Source: Arthrobacter sp. QXT-31 (GTDB lineage Bacteria; Actinomycetota; Actinomycetes; Actinomycetales; Micrococcaceae). From it: a stretch of DNA of 64,000 nucleotides. The position numbers were made by a program, and so were the translations under genes. Where the stretch lies: assembly GCF_001969265.1 (NCBI RefSeq), contig NZ_CP019304.1, positions 2,232,001-2,296,000 on the forward strand, in the 5' to 3' direction. Positions within the stretch are counted from its first letter, which is position 1, and the number at the start of each line of letters is the position of its first letter. The notes under the pieces were generated by a model, which searched no databases, had not been told where the DNA came from, and saw only the letters and a list, made by a program, of their open reading frames with translations. Of the stretch, positions 37,405 to 45,673 are shown piece by piece.

Positions 37405-39351
37405 GTGACCACGCCGCGAACTCCGTCACACCGGGAAGACAACATCCCGGTGACCAGTCAGCGCGTCCTGAACGGACGCTATGAACTCGGGGACCTCATC
37501 GGCCGCGGGGGCATGGCCGATGTGCATCGTGGCGTGGACACCCGGCTGGGCCGGACGGTCGCCATCAAGCTGCTCCGCCCGGACCTGGCGCGGGACCCCC
37601 AGTTCCAGGCCAGGTTCAAGCGCGAGGCCCAGGCCGTGGCAGCCCTGAACCATCCTTCGATCGTGGCCATCTACGACACCGGCGAACACATCGTGCAGGG
37701 CGACGCGCATGACCAGGTCCGCGTTCCCTACATAGTCATGGAGTTCGTGGCGGGCAAGACCCTCCGCGACCTGCTCAGGGCCGGTGACATCACCATCGAC
37801 CAGGCCGTGGAGTACACGCTGGGTGTCCTGTCTGCCCTGGAGTACAGCCACAAGGCAGGGATCGTGCACCGGGACATCAAGCCGGCGAACGTGATGTACT
37901 GCGAGAACTCGGACATGGTCAAGGTCATGGACTTCGGCATTGCCCGTGCGGTTGCCGATTCCGCCGCGACGATGACCCAGACCCAGGCCGTGGTGGGCAC
38001 CGCGCAGTACCTGTCACCTGAGCAGGCGCGCGGCGAAGCCGTGGATGCCCGCAGCGACCTGTACTCGGCAGGCTGCCTGCTGTACGAAACGCTGACCGGC
38101 CGCCCGCCCTTCGTGGGTGAAAGCCCCGTATCCGTGGCGTACCAGCACGTCCGCGAGAAGCCAGAACCTCCCAGCACTTTCAATCCGGACATCTCGCACG
38201 CGCTGGACAGCGTGCTGGAAAAGGCATTGCAGAAGAACCGTGCCGACCGTTTCCAGGACGCTGCCGCCTTCCGCCGCGCGCTGCGGGCCGCGAAGAACGG
38301 GATTGCCGTTCCGGCTCTGGCACCCAGCGAAGCGCCTACGGATCCCAATGACATCCCTGAGCCGCACCGCACACCGCCGACAGAGGCCTTTTCGGTGACC
38401 GGAGCCAGCTTCCTCGACGACGCTCCCGCCGGCCGTCTGCGCCGCACCCGGGACTCCGGTGGTGGTGATGATGCCGTGCTGCCGGCTGAGGCAGCAGCCG
38501 TGTACGAGACCGCCGAGCACGATGAGCTTCCGCTGGGGCTTCCCCGGGAACGGGAGCGGTCAGGGCTACAGAAGTCCCGCCGTCGTGCCTGGATCACGAC
38601 GTTTGTGATCTTCACGCTCCTCGTGCTGGCCGGCGGCGGCCTGTGGTTCTACAACTTCCTCAACCAGCCTCCCGCCGCACCCGCGCGCGTCGCGATTCCC
38701 GCAGTGGAAGAGCTCTCCGAATCGGAAGCGCTGCAGACTCTTTACGATGCGAAGCTGCGGCCCCAGATCAAACGGGTGCAGCACGACTCGATCGCCAAGG
38801 GCACCGCCATTGGGACCGCCCCGCCGGCTGGATCGTCGCTGGAACCGAACTCGGAAGTGGTCCTGAACATCTCGGCGGGGCCGAGCGCCGTCAAGATCCC
38901 CGAGACGCTGCCGGGTCGGACGGAGGCGGCAGCCCGTGACATCCTGCGCCAGGCGGGACTGGTGGGCGCACCGTCAACCACCATGGCCAACAGCGCCACT
39001 GTTCCGGCGGGCCTGGTGATCACCACCAAGCCTGCACCCGGCCAGCAGGTGGCGGTGGGGAGCACCGTCGAGATCGTGGTTTCCACCGGCAAGGTGGCCA
39101 TGCCGGAGCTGCGGGGCATGACCCGTGCAGAGGCCGAGGCTGCGCTCAAGGAACTCGGCCTGGTTGCCGTGATCCAGGAGGTGGAGAACTCCCAGGTGCA
39201 GCCCGGCAAGGTAACGGGCCAGAGTGACCCGCTCAACTCGCTCGTCGAACAGGGCAAGGCGATTACCGTGACAGTGGCCAAGGCGCCGGCTCCGGAGCCC
39301 ACGCCGACGCCCACGCCGACACCGACACCGAGCCCCAGCAGGGGCAAGTAG
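37405..39351 (+). CDS. pknB: Membrane Ser/Thr protein kinase with PASTA repeats, PknB
   Basis: 648 residues from GTG, 3 nt after the pknA stop. Kinase domain (about 25-290) with IGRGGMADVHRGVD, AIKLL, VHRDIKPANVM, KVMDFGIARA and TQTQAVVGTAQYLSPEQ. A membrane segment lies at about 392-415, followed by three PASTA repeats to about residue 630 and a Thr/Pro repeat tail. Binds uncrosslinked peptidoglycan or lipid II outside and phosphorylates growth and division regulators inside. Last gene of the operon; the map gene follows after 31 nt. Confidence 0.96.
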   Translation: MTTPRTPSHREDNIPVTSQRVLNGRYELGDLIGRGGMADVHRGVDTRLGRTVAIKLLRPDLARDPQFQARFKREAQAVAALNHPSIVAIYDTGEHIVQGDAHDQVRVPYIVMEFVAGKTLRDLLRAGDITIDQAVEYTLGVLSALEYSHKAGIVHRDIKPANVMYCENSDMVKVMDFGIARAVADSAATMTQTQAVVGTAQYLSPEQARGEAVDARSDLYSAGCLLYETLTGRPPFVGESPVSVAYQHVREKPEPPSTFNPDISHALDSVLEKALQKNRADRFQDAAAFRRALRAAKNGIAVPALAPSEAPTDPNDIPEPHRTPPTEAFSVTGASFLDDAPAGRLRRTRDSGGGDDAVLPAEAAAVYETAEHDELPLGLPRERERSGLQKSRRRAWITTFVIFTLLVLAGGGLWFYNFLNQPPAAPARVAIPAVEELSESEALQTLYDAKLRPQIKRVQHDSIAKGTAIGTAPPAGSSLEPNSEVVLNISAGPSAVKIPETLPGRTEAAARDILRQAGLVGAPSTTMANSATVPAGLVITTKPAPGQQVAVGSTVEIVVSTGKVAMPELRGMTRAEAEAALKELGLVAVIQEVENSQVQPGKVTGQSDPLNSLVEQGKAITVTVAKAPAPEPTPTPTPTPTPSPSRGK

Positions 39352-39382
39352 GTTCCGGACGGGTGCGGAAGAGAGGCGCCAC

Positions 39383-40153
39383 ATGATCGAGATCCTGACC
39401 CCCGCCGAGCTGGCCCGGGCAAAAGAGACAGGCGCCCTGGTTGCTGGCATCCTGCAGTCGCTGAAGCACCGCACCACCGTGGGCACGAACCTCCTGGATA
39501 TCGACCGGTGGACCGCGGCCATGATCCGCGAGGCCGGCGCCCAGTCCTGCTACGTCGACTACGAGCCATCCTTCGGACGCGGACCGTTCGGACACTACAT
39601 CTGCACGGCCGTCAACGACGCCGTGCTCCACGGACTGCCGCACGACTACAGGCTTGCCGACGGCGACCTGCTGACACTCGACCTCGCAGTCTCCAAGCGC
39701 GGAGTAGCTGCGGACTCGGCCATCAGCTTTATCGTGGGCGACTCTGCGGCTCCGGAGAGCGTCGCGATGATCGACGCGACCGAACGCGCTTTAAGGGCAG
39801 GAATAGCGGCCGCCGGTCCCGGGGGCCGCATCGGCGACATTTCCCACGCCATCGGCTCCGTCCTCAGTGAGGCGGGGTACCCGATCAACACCCAGTTCGG
39901 CGGTCACGGCATCGGATCCACCATGCACCAGGACCCGCACGTGCCAAACACCGGACGGCCGGGCCGCGGGTACAAACTGCGCCCAGGGCTGTTGCTGGCA
40001 CTCGAGCCGTGGGTCATGGCCGATACCGCCGAACTCATCACCGACGCCGACGGGTGGACGCTCCGAAGCGCCACCGGCTGCCGGACGGCACACAGCGAGC
40101 ACACGATCGCCATCACTGACGACGGGGCCGAGATCCTCACGCTGCCAGCGTAG
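39383..40153 (+). CDS. map: Methionine aminopeptidase, type I
   Basis: 256 residues from ATG with GAGAGG upstream. M24 fold with metal ligands in TLDLAVSKRG and AADSA (two Asp), GGHGIG (His), ALEPW (Glu) and SEHTI (Glu), plus VLHGLP for the substrate-binding His. Removes the initiator methionine from new proteins. It follows pknB by 31 nt on the same strand and could share its transcript. The rest of the family often has more canonical CHGxP and IDV wording, so this is a divergent, possibly secondary, copy. Confidence 0.9.
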   Translation: MIEILTPAELARAKETGALVAGILQSLKHRTTVGTNLLDIDRWTAAMIREAGAQSCYVDYEPSFGRGPFGHYICTAVNDAVLHGLPHDYRLADGDLLTLDLAVSKRGVAADSAISFIVGDSAAPESVAMIDATERALRAGIAAAGPGGRIGDISHAIGSVLSEAGYPINTQFGGHGIGSTMHQDPHVPNTGRPGRGYKLRPGLLLALEPWVMADTAELITDADGWTLRSATGCRTAHSEHTIAITDDGAEILTLPA

Positions 40154-40202
40154 GTTCAGCCGTGAAAACGCACCCAGCAGGCACCCGTGCGAGCAGGCAG
40201 GC

Positions 40203-40844
40203 CTAGTGCTGGATGAGAGGGCTCAGCTTGGCTGCGCGCTCGGCCGCACCCTTCATGCCCAGTGACTCGAGCCAGTTGCCCAGCATCTGGTAGCCGCCCT
40301 CGGTGAGCACGGATTCGGGGTGGAACTGGACGCCGCACAGCGGCGCGGAGCGGTGCTGCAGCCCCATGACCACGCCGCTGGCGGTTTCCGCTGTCACCTC
40401 GAGGATCTCCGGGATCGTTTCGCGGACGGCGGCCAGGGAGTGGTAGCGCGTGGCCGTCACGGGGGAGGGCAGGCCGGCAAAAACGCTGGCGCCGTCGTGC
40501 TGGACCAGCGAGGTCTTGCCGTGCATGAGCTCCGGGGCGTGCGTCACTGTTCCGCCGTACGCCTCGGCCAGGGCCTGGTGCCCCAGGCAGACGCCGAACA
40601 TCGGCTTCGTCTGCTCTCCGCACCAACGGATCAGCTCGATGCAGACTCCAGCTTCCGATGGCGAGCCCGGACCGGGCGAGATCAGGATGCCGTCGCGGGT
40701 TTCCGCCATTTCGATCGCTTCCGCGAGGGTCACATCGTCGTTACGGACCACTGTTGTCTCGGCGCCGAGCTCCTGGAGGTAGCCCACCAGGGTGTAGACG
40801 AAGCTGTCGTAGTTGTCCACGACGAGGATCTTTGCTGTGCTCAT
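40203..40844 (-). CDS. pabA: Anthranilate/aminodeoxychorismate synthase glutamine amidotransferase (TrpG/PabA)
   Basis: 213 residues. Class I glutamine amidotransferase with nucleophile Cys in MFGVCLGHQAL, and His and Glu in QFHPESVL; the start VDNYDSFVYTLVGYL is typical. Supplies ammonia for anthranilate (tryptophan) or 4-amino-4-deoxychorismate (folate). One such subunit often serves both pathways; no partner TrpE/PabB lies nearby. Its ATG overlaps the stop of a small membrane protein gene by 4 nt. The symbol trpG is the alternative. Confidence 0.93.
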   Translation of the reverse strand: MSTAKILVVDNYDSFVYTLVGYLQELGAETTVVRNDDVTLAEAIEMAETRDGILISPGPGSPSEAGVCIELIRWCGEQTKPMFGVCLGHQALAEAYGGTVTHAPELMHGKTSLVQHDGASVFAGLPSPVTATRYHSLAAVRETIPEILEVTAETASGVVMGLQHRSAPLCGVQFHPESVLTEGGYQMLGNWLESLGMKGAAERAAKLSPLIQH

Positions 40845-41011
40845 GGGTTTCTTGACGCACCAATCGTTGAGTCAGTGAATTGGGTGAACTGGGACATCCA
40901 GGGGAAAAGGAACTCGACCATCAGGAACAGGGCGCCGGCAACCAGCACCAGCGAGGTGAGGACACGGAGCCAGAGCGGGCCGGGGAGATGACGGAAAATC
41001 CAGCCGTACAT
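40841..41011 (-). CDS. Small membrane protein between sortase and trpG/pabA
   Basis: 56 residues from ATG, 2 nt after the sortase stop, with its stop overlapping the amidotransferase start (ATGA). One hydrophobic segment (about residues 14-37: RVLTSLVLVAGALFLMVEF) is followed by a short polar, probably external, tail. Tight overlaps at both ends show it is a real translated gene in this operon. I know no function. Similar short proteins next to class E sortases occur in related actinobacteria as far as I recall. Confidence 0.8.
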   Translation of the reverse strand: MYGWIFRHLPGPLWLRVLTSLVLVAGALFLMVEFLFPWMSQFTQFTDSTIGASRNP

Positions 41012-41013
41012 AC

Positions 41014-41814
41014 CTAGCCTTCCCCCCGTGCGCGCGCCACCTGGGCTGCAATCTCGGCGGGCGGGCCTGCCGAGGCCGGCTGCCAGTGGTCCAGCACCGA
41101 ATAGGCGATGATCCGTTCCTCCGAGCCGAAGCGGGGATTGCAGCTGGTCATGGTGAGAAGTCTTTCCGTGGGGCGCACTCCGGGCTGATTGGGCACGGGC
41201 AGGAGAACATCGGCGTCGCTCGGCAGGACAATCCGGTTGTTGCGGAAGACGTAGACGTAGTAACCGTCCCGCGTCTGGACATAGATCTTGTCCCCGGGCA
41301 CCAGCGTGTGGATATTGTCCAGCACTGCGCCATGCGTCTGCCGGTGGCCCGCCACCGCGAAATTACCCACGGCGCCCGGCATGGCGGTGTTGCCGTAATG
41401 GCCGAGGCCCAGGGTGTCCAGGACGTCGCCGCTGGTGCCTTCAACAATGGGCCGCGTGTAGTTCTCCCCGAACCGGGGGACGTAAATGATCCCGAGGGTG
41501 CCGCCGTGCCCGGGAGCCTCACCCACAACAGGCGCTCCATAGTCCTTCGGTCCGGCAGCCGGCGCGCCGCCCGTCGCAGCCGCCGTGGGCGCCGGGCCCA
41601 CCGGTCCGCCCAGTTCGCGCGCGAAGTCTTTAACGGCGGCGCTCTGCTTGGCATCGGACTCAACATTGGTCCACCAGAGCTGCCAGGCGACAAACAAAAG
41701 CAGAACTACGCCGGCAGTGATCAGAAGCTCGCCGAAGATCTGGACGGCTTTCCGCAGGATTACGACGCCGGCGGACGGCTTGGCGGTGGCCGTCACCTTC
41801 TCCTGCACTACCAC
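41014..41814 (-). CDS. Class E sortase
   Basis: 266 residues from GTG with GGAGGA 6 nt upstream; the frame opens 10 codons earlier at 41844 without such a site. A membrane segment at about 25-47 is followed by a Pro/Ala linker and the sortase barrel. Catalytic residues: His in FAVAGHRQTHG, Cys in MTSCNPR and the downstream Arg (SEERII). Class E enzymes attach surface proteins, usually with LAXTG-like signals, to the peptidoglycan. Its targets are not in this window. Divergent from crgA. Confidence 0.92.
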   Translation of the reverse strand: MVVQEKVTATAKPSAGVVILRKAVQIFGELLITAGVVLLLFVAWQLWWTNVESDAKQSAAVKDFARELGGPVGPAPTAAATGGAPAAGPKDYGAPVVGEAPGHGGTLGIIYVPRFGENYTRPIVEGTSGDVLDTLGLGHYGNTAMPGAVGNFAVAGHRQTHGAVLDNIHTLVPGDKIYVQTRDGYYVYVFRNNRIVLPSDADVLLPVPNQPGVRPTERLLTMTSCNPRFGSEERIIAYSVLDHWQPASAGPPAEIAAQVARARGEG

Positions 41815-41986
41815 GCGATCTCCTCCAAGGCGGTTGCGGGGCACCAGCGCGGACTGAACTACAGCTAGAATTGGCTGCTAGTAAGACTTCAGACCTGACC
41901 AAGAGTGTGCAGACCGCCGGCAATCCCCTTCCAGCAGGATATCAAGCCGCGGTCCATCCTCTTGATTCAGCCGCCAAGGAGGACAT

Positions 41987-42238
41987 GTGCCCGAGTCAAA
42001 GCCACGCAAGAAGACTTCCCGTCCGGCCGAGCCCGTTTCCACCCAGGCCTACAAGCCAAATCCCGTCTGGTTCAAGCCCGTCATGTTTGGCCTGATGATC
42101 ATTGGTCTGCTGTGGATCATCACCTTCTACATCAGCGAGGGCCAGCTGCCCGTGCAGGCTTGGGAGTCCTGGAACATCCTGGCCGGGTTCGGCATTGCGA
42201 TCATCGGGTTCCTGATGACCACGCGCTGGCGCTCCTGA
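41987..42238 (+). CDS. crgA: Cell division protein CrgA
   Basis: 83 residues from GTG with AAGGAGG close upstream. A basic N-terminus (PRKKTSRPAEP) is followed by NPVWFKPVMFGLMIIGLLWIITFYIS and a second membrane segment WNILAGFGIAIIGFLMTT, the CrgA layout. CrgA coordinates assembly of FtsZ, FtsQ, FtsI and wall synthesis at the septum in actinobacteria. Divergent from the sortase gene; this neighbourhood is conserved. Confidence 0.95.
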   Translation: MPESKPRKKTSRPAEPVSTQAYKPNPVWFKPVMFGLMIIGLLWIITFYISEGQLPVQAWESWNILAGFGIAIIGFLMTTRWRS

Positions 42239-42248
42239 GCCAACGCGC

Positions 42249-42845
42249 ATGACCGCAGAAGGCATCATCATCGGTGAGGATGGCCTGGCCCGTCCGGTGT
42301 GGGCATCCACGGACCCCCTTCTGCGCGAGTATTACGACACTGAGTGGGGCCTGCCCGTCCGGGACGAGCAGGGCCTGTATGAACGCATCAGCCTCGAGGC
42401 CTTCCAGGCCGGCCTGTCGTGGGTCACGATCCTGCGCAAGCGCCCGGCCTTCCGTACAGCCTTCGGCAACTTCCATCCCGAAACAGTCGCCGCCTTTAGC
42501 GAGGCCGACGTCGAGCGCCTCCTTCAGGATCCCGGCATCGTCCGCAACCGCCTCAAGATCCGTGCCGCCATCACCAACGCCCGGGCCACCATTGCACTGC
42601 GGGACGAAGGCGGCCTCGTTGACTTTGTCTGGAACTTCCAGCCGGCGTCGACCCCTGCTCCCGTCACCTACGCCGACATACCCACGACGTCCCCTGAGTC
42701 CATCGCCCTGTCCAAGGCGCTGCGGAAGAAGGGCTTCGCCTTCGTGGGGCCCACCACCATGTTCGCGCTGATGGAAGCCATCGGCATGGTGGATACCCAC
42801 CTCGTGGACAGCCACCGCCGGGGAACCTCGGGCGTCTGGACCTGA
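42249..42845 (+). CDS. tag: DNA-3-methyladenine glycosylase I (Tag)
   Basis: 198 residues, 10 nt after crgA. Family features: REYYDTEWGLPVRDEQGLYERISLEAFQAGLSW (with the recognition Glu and Trp), FPPA-equivalent FNFHPETVA, and IVRNRLKIRA. A C-terminal MVDTHLVDSHRR supplies His residues of the zinc site, though some canonical ligands are hard to place. Removes 3-methyladenine from alkylated DNA. Adjacent to crgA, probably in the same transcript. Confidence 0.93.
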   Translation: MTAEGIIIGEDGLARPVWASTDPLLREYYDTEWGLPVRDEQGLYERISLEAFQAGLSWVTILRKRPAFRTAFGNFHPETVAAFSEADVERLLQDPGIVRNRLKIRAAITNARATIALRDEGGLVDFVWNFQPASTPAPVTYADIPTTSPESIALSKALRKKGFAFVGPTTMFALMEAIGMVDTHLVDSHRRGTSGVWT

Positions 42846-42891
42846 CCGCATGCCACGCGGCTGCCCTCTGCCTGCCAGCCCAAAGAGGCCG

Positions 42892-43995
42892 GTCCACAGA
42901 TGTTGGTAAAGATATCCACAGTGTTGATAACTGCGGCGATCCGATCCGGAGGAAAGGCGCCATGCGCCGGGTTGGCGCCGCCGGACGGCCGAAACTTGCA
43001 TTTTCCAAGTTATTAACAGTTGTGGAAACGGCTGTGGAAAACCCCTGTTGTCAGCCTTTTTTCGGCCTCACGGGGTGCTGGCTGGTGATGGAAACGCGGT
43101 TGAACGCGTTCATGGCGATAGCCAGCCAGCTCACTGCAGAGTACTGCTCGTCGCTGAGGTGTTCCCGCGCGTAGGCCTCCTCCAGGTCGCGTGTGCGGGC
43201 GTCCGGAAGAACGGTGATGCTCTCCGCCAGGGTCAGGGCGGCACGTTCCTGGTCCGTAAAAACCTCTGTGTCCCGCCAGGCCGGCAGGACGGCCAGCCGC
43301 TGCGTGGTTTCGCCATCCTTGACGGCGTCTGCAACGTGCATGTCAAGGCAATAGGCGCAGCCGTTGATCTGGGATACGCGGACGTTGAGCAGTTCCATGA
43401 GCCTGGAGTCCAGGCCGGCCTCAAGCATCGCTTCCTTGGCCTTTAGCCCCAGCCCGTTCAGCGCCCGCCAGGCTGCCGGGTGGTGCTTGTCCAGGAAGAT
43501 GTGGCTGTGGGTACTCACGTCGTTGCTCCTTGCTGATGCCCTCGTGGCTGTCAGTCCGAGATTACACGGGGACCATGTGCGCGGCCGTGGGTTATCCACT
43601 TAGCAACAGGCAACTACCCACAAGTTATCCACAGGTGGGGAAAACTTGTGGGGATTACCGGCTCGAATGCCTGCATCTAGGCGTTGTGGGGTGGTCGAAG
43701 GCCGGGACCAAACCTCTGTGAGTTATTAACAGTGTGCATAACCCTGTTGAAAGGGCGCCGGCAAAGCGGCTATGAGAGCCTCCGTATCGCCGTTTATGCC
43801 CAGAACACCCAGCAGCTGTGGAATGAGGGCGAAGTTGTCCACTTGCCCACACTCAGAGGCGGCAAAGTTATCCACAGGTGTGGACTAAGGCGTGCATATC
43901 GGCCAGAAACCGTGCCAGACCGCGGTTTCCAGCGCCCCTGCCGGTGACTTACAGCTGTGTAAGTTATTAACAGTGTGGAAAACCCCTGTGGAAAA
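42892..43995. promoter_or_regulatory. DnaA-box-like cluster on both sides of the AhpD-like gene
   Basis: Two perfect TTATCCACA boxes (43625-43633, 43868-43876); one-mismatch boxes TTATCCACT (43592-43600), TTGTCCACT (43835-43843) and ATATCCACA (42912-42920); complementary TTTTCCACA at 43033-43041, 43974-43982 and 43987-43995; and three copies of AGTTATTAACAGT (43008-43020, 43721-43733, 43962-43974). Nearly the same 13-mer occurs in oriC at 59351-59363. The non-coding part 43519-44027 holds no gene. The array fits a DnaA-binding locus about 15 kb from oriC. Confidence 0.65.
43051..43518 (-). CDS. Carboxymuconolactone decarboxylase/AhpD-like protein
   Basis: 155 residues from GTG with AGGAG 7 nt upstream; the frame extends to 43599 without support. 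The CMD fold contains the redox pair in INGCAYCLDMH (CxxC, then His), as in AhpD-type alkylhydroperoxidase reductants. Reduces peroxides through a thiol pair or acts as a small redox enzyme. Surrounded on both sides by DnaA-box-like repeats, so expression could be sensitive to DnaA. No partner peroxidase is nearby. Confidence 0.88.
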   Translation of the reverse strand: MSTHSHIFLDKHHPAAWRALNGLGLKAKEAMLEAGLDSRLMELLNVRVSQINGCAYCLDMHVADAVKDGETTQRLAVLPAWRDTEVFTDQERAALTLAESITVLPDARTRDLEEAYAREHLSDEQYSAVSWLAIAMNAFNRVSITSQHPVRPKKG

Positions 43996-44027
43996 CCTAC
44001 TGGACGTTCCGCCGCCTCCAAGCACAA

Positions 44028-44059
44028 AAATGCCCCCGCTTCGGAAAGCAGGGGCATTT
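44028..44059 (-). terminator. Terminator of the ppiA-rhomboid operon
   Basis: Arms AAATGCCCC and GGGGCATTT, extended by GCT/AGC with one mismatch around a TCGGAA loop, lie 26 nt beyond the rhomboid stop and are followed by TTT on the minus strand. It marks the edge of the DnaA-box cluster. Confidence 0.7.
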
Positions 44060-44085
44060 CGGGGGGAGAGGGCAGGCAGGAGCTT

Positions 44086-44967
44086 CTAGGACGCCACGAG
44101 CACCCGGTACCAGGAAGCCACGACCAGCAGTGCCAGAACGAGCGCCAGGCCTCCGGCCTGGAGGACATTGCGCCGCGGGCTGCGGGGAACGTAGGCGATG
44201 GCGGCAGCACACAGGGCTCCGGTGATGAAGCCGCCCAGATGGGCCTGCCAGGCGATCTGCGGCACCATGAAGCCGATGACGCCGTTGATCGCGATGAGGA
44301 CCCAGAGCTGCTTCGTCTCACCGCCACGGTGGCGCTGCACCACGAGCATGGCGCCGAAGAGCCCGAAGATCGCGCCGGAAGCACCTACCACGCCCACAGG
44401 ACCGCCCTCAGGCAGAATCGGTGTCAGGAGCAGGTATCCCACTGAGCCGCCGATGGCGGACAGCAGGTACACAGCAAGGAATCGGATCCGCCCCAGCAGC
44501 GGCTCGAGCGCTTGCCCGAAAATCCAGAGGGTATACATGTTAAGCACGATGTGGAGCAGGAACCCCTGGGAGTGCAGAAAAGCCGACGTCACCATGCGCC
44601 ACGGCTGGAACACCCCGTACTCAGGCGTGGCGAACACAGACGCGTAGGCGAGATTCCGGTACACCGCATCACCGGGAATGATCCACTGGAGAACAAACAG
44701 CAGTGCGCAGGCGGCGATGATCGCGAATGTCACTGCAGGTTTGCCGGACGCAACGGCACCGCCATAGACGGTCCGTGCTGTCGGCGTCGTACGCTTTGAT
44801 TCGTTGACGCAGTCAACGCACTGGAATCCGACGGCGGCCGCACGCTGGCACTCGGGGCATGCCGGCCGCCCGCAACGCTGGCAGCTGACATACGAGGGCC
44901 GGTCCGGGTGCCGGGGGCACACCGGGACCTGCGCGGACGGCTCCGCCGCCGGAGTTCCGTAGCTCAT
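44086..44967 (-). CDS. Rhomboid-family serine protease with N-terminal zinc finger
   Basis: 293 residues. The N-terminus has paired cysteines and histidines (CPRHPDRPSYVSCQRC, CPEC, CVDC) resembling a B-box zinc ribbon. The rhomboid domain has about six or seven membrane segments with HIVLNMYTLW, GASGAIFG (catalytic Ser) and QAHLGGF (catalytic His). Cleaves membrane-spanning proteins within the bilayer. Lies 4 nt after ppiA and probably shares its transcript. The substrate is unknown. Confidence 0.92.
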   Translation of the reverse strand: MSYGTPAAEPSAQVPVCPRHPDRPSYVSCQRCGRPACPECQRAAAVGFQCVDCVNESKRTTPTARTVYGGAVASGKPAVTFAIIAACALLFVLQWIIPGDAVYRNLAYASVFATPEYGVFQPWRMVTSAFLHSQGFLLHIVLNMYTLWIFGQALEPLLGRIRFLAVYLLSAIGGSVGYLLLTPILPEGGPVGVVGASGAIFGLFGAMLVVQRHRGGETKQLWVLIAINGVIGFMVPQIAWQAHLGGFITGALCAAAIAYVPRSPRRNVLQAGGLALVLALLVVASWYRVLVAS

Positions 44968-44971
44968 GTTG

Positions 44972-45517
44972 CTAGAGCTGCTCGATGTCGATGCTGTTGA
45001 TGGTCACATCTTCAACCGGGCGGTCGCCCATGCCGGTGCGGACACCTTCAATGGCGTCCACAACCTTCTTGGATTCCTCATCCGCAACTTCACCGAAGAT
45101 GCTGTGCTTGCCCTGCAGCCAGTCGGTGGGGGTGGTGGTGATGAAGAACTGTGAACCGTTGGTGCCCTTGCCCATCTGGATGCCGGCGTTGGCCATGGCC
45201 AGCTTGTAGGGGGCGCTGAAGCTCAGTTCGGGATGGATCTCGTCGTCGAAGCGGTACCCCGGTCCGCCGGTGCCGCGGCCCAGCGGGTCGCCGGCCTGGA
45301 TCATGAAGTCCTTGATGATGCGGTGGAAGATGGTGCCGTTGTAGAGCGGAGTGCCCGTCTTGTCCTCGCCGGTCTCCGGGTGGGTCCAGGCCTGCTCGCC
45401 AGTGGCCAACCCGATGAAGTTCTTAACAGTCTTGGGCGCGTGGTTGCCGAAGAGGTTCACAACGATGTCGCCGAGGCTGGTGTGGATGGTCGCTTTTGCA
45501 GTTGCTGTGGCAGTCAT
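44972..45517 (-). CDS. ppiA: Peptidyl-prolyl cis-trans isomerase, cyclophilin type
   Basis: 181 residues with the cyclophilin core: GDIVVNLFGNHAPKTVKNF, FHRIIKDFMIQAGDPLGRGTGGPGY (active-site Arg and Gln), MANAGIQMGKGTNGSQFFI and GKHSIFGEV. No signal peptide, so cytoplasmic. Accelerates proline isomerisation during folding. The ppiA gene occupies the same place near crgA and gyrA in mycobacteria. Divergent from the hendecad-repeat protein gene; the rhomboid gene follows. Confidence 0.95.
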   Translation of the reverse strand: MTATATAKATIHTSLGDIVVNLFGNHAPKTVKNFIGLATGEQAWTHPETGEDKTGTPLYNGTIFHRIIKDFMIQAGDPLGRGTGGPGYRFDDEIHPELSFSAPYKLAMANAGIQMGKGTNGSQFFITTTPTDWLQGKHSIFGEVADEESKKVVDAIEGVRTGMGDRPVEDVTINSIDIEQL

Positions 45518-45673
45518 ACGGCCATTCTTTCACGGCGGGTCAACGCGGACCGGAGCCCTAAAGTCAGTTCCGCGCTCGGTGAAATCCATCGTGAATCCGC
45601 CGGAACGATAGCAGCCCAGCTATTCGTGCACGTAGGCTAACAACAGAACCGTCACATTAATCGGGAGGTAGTT

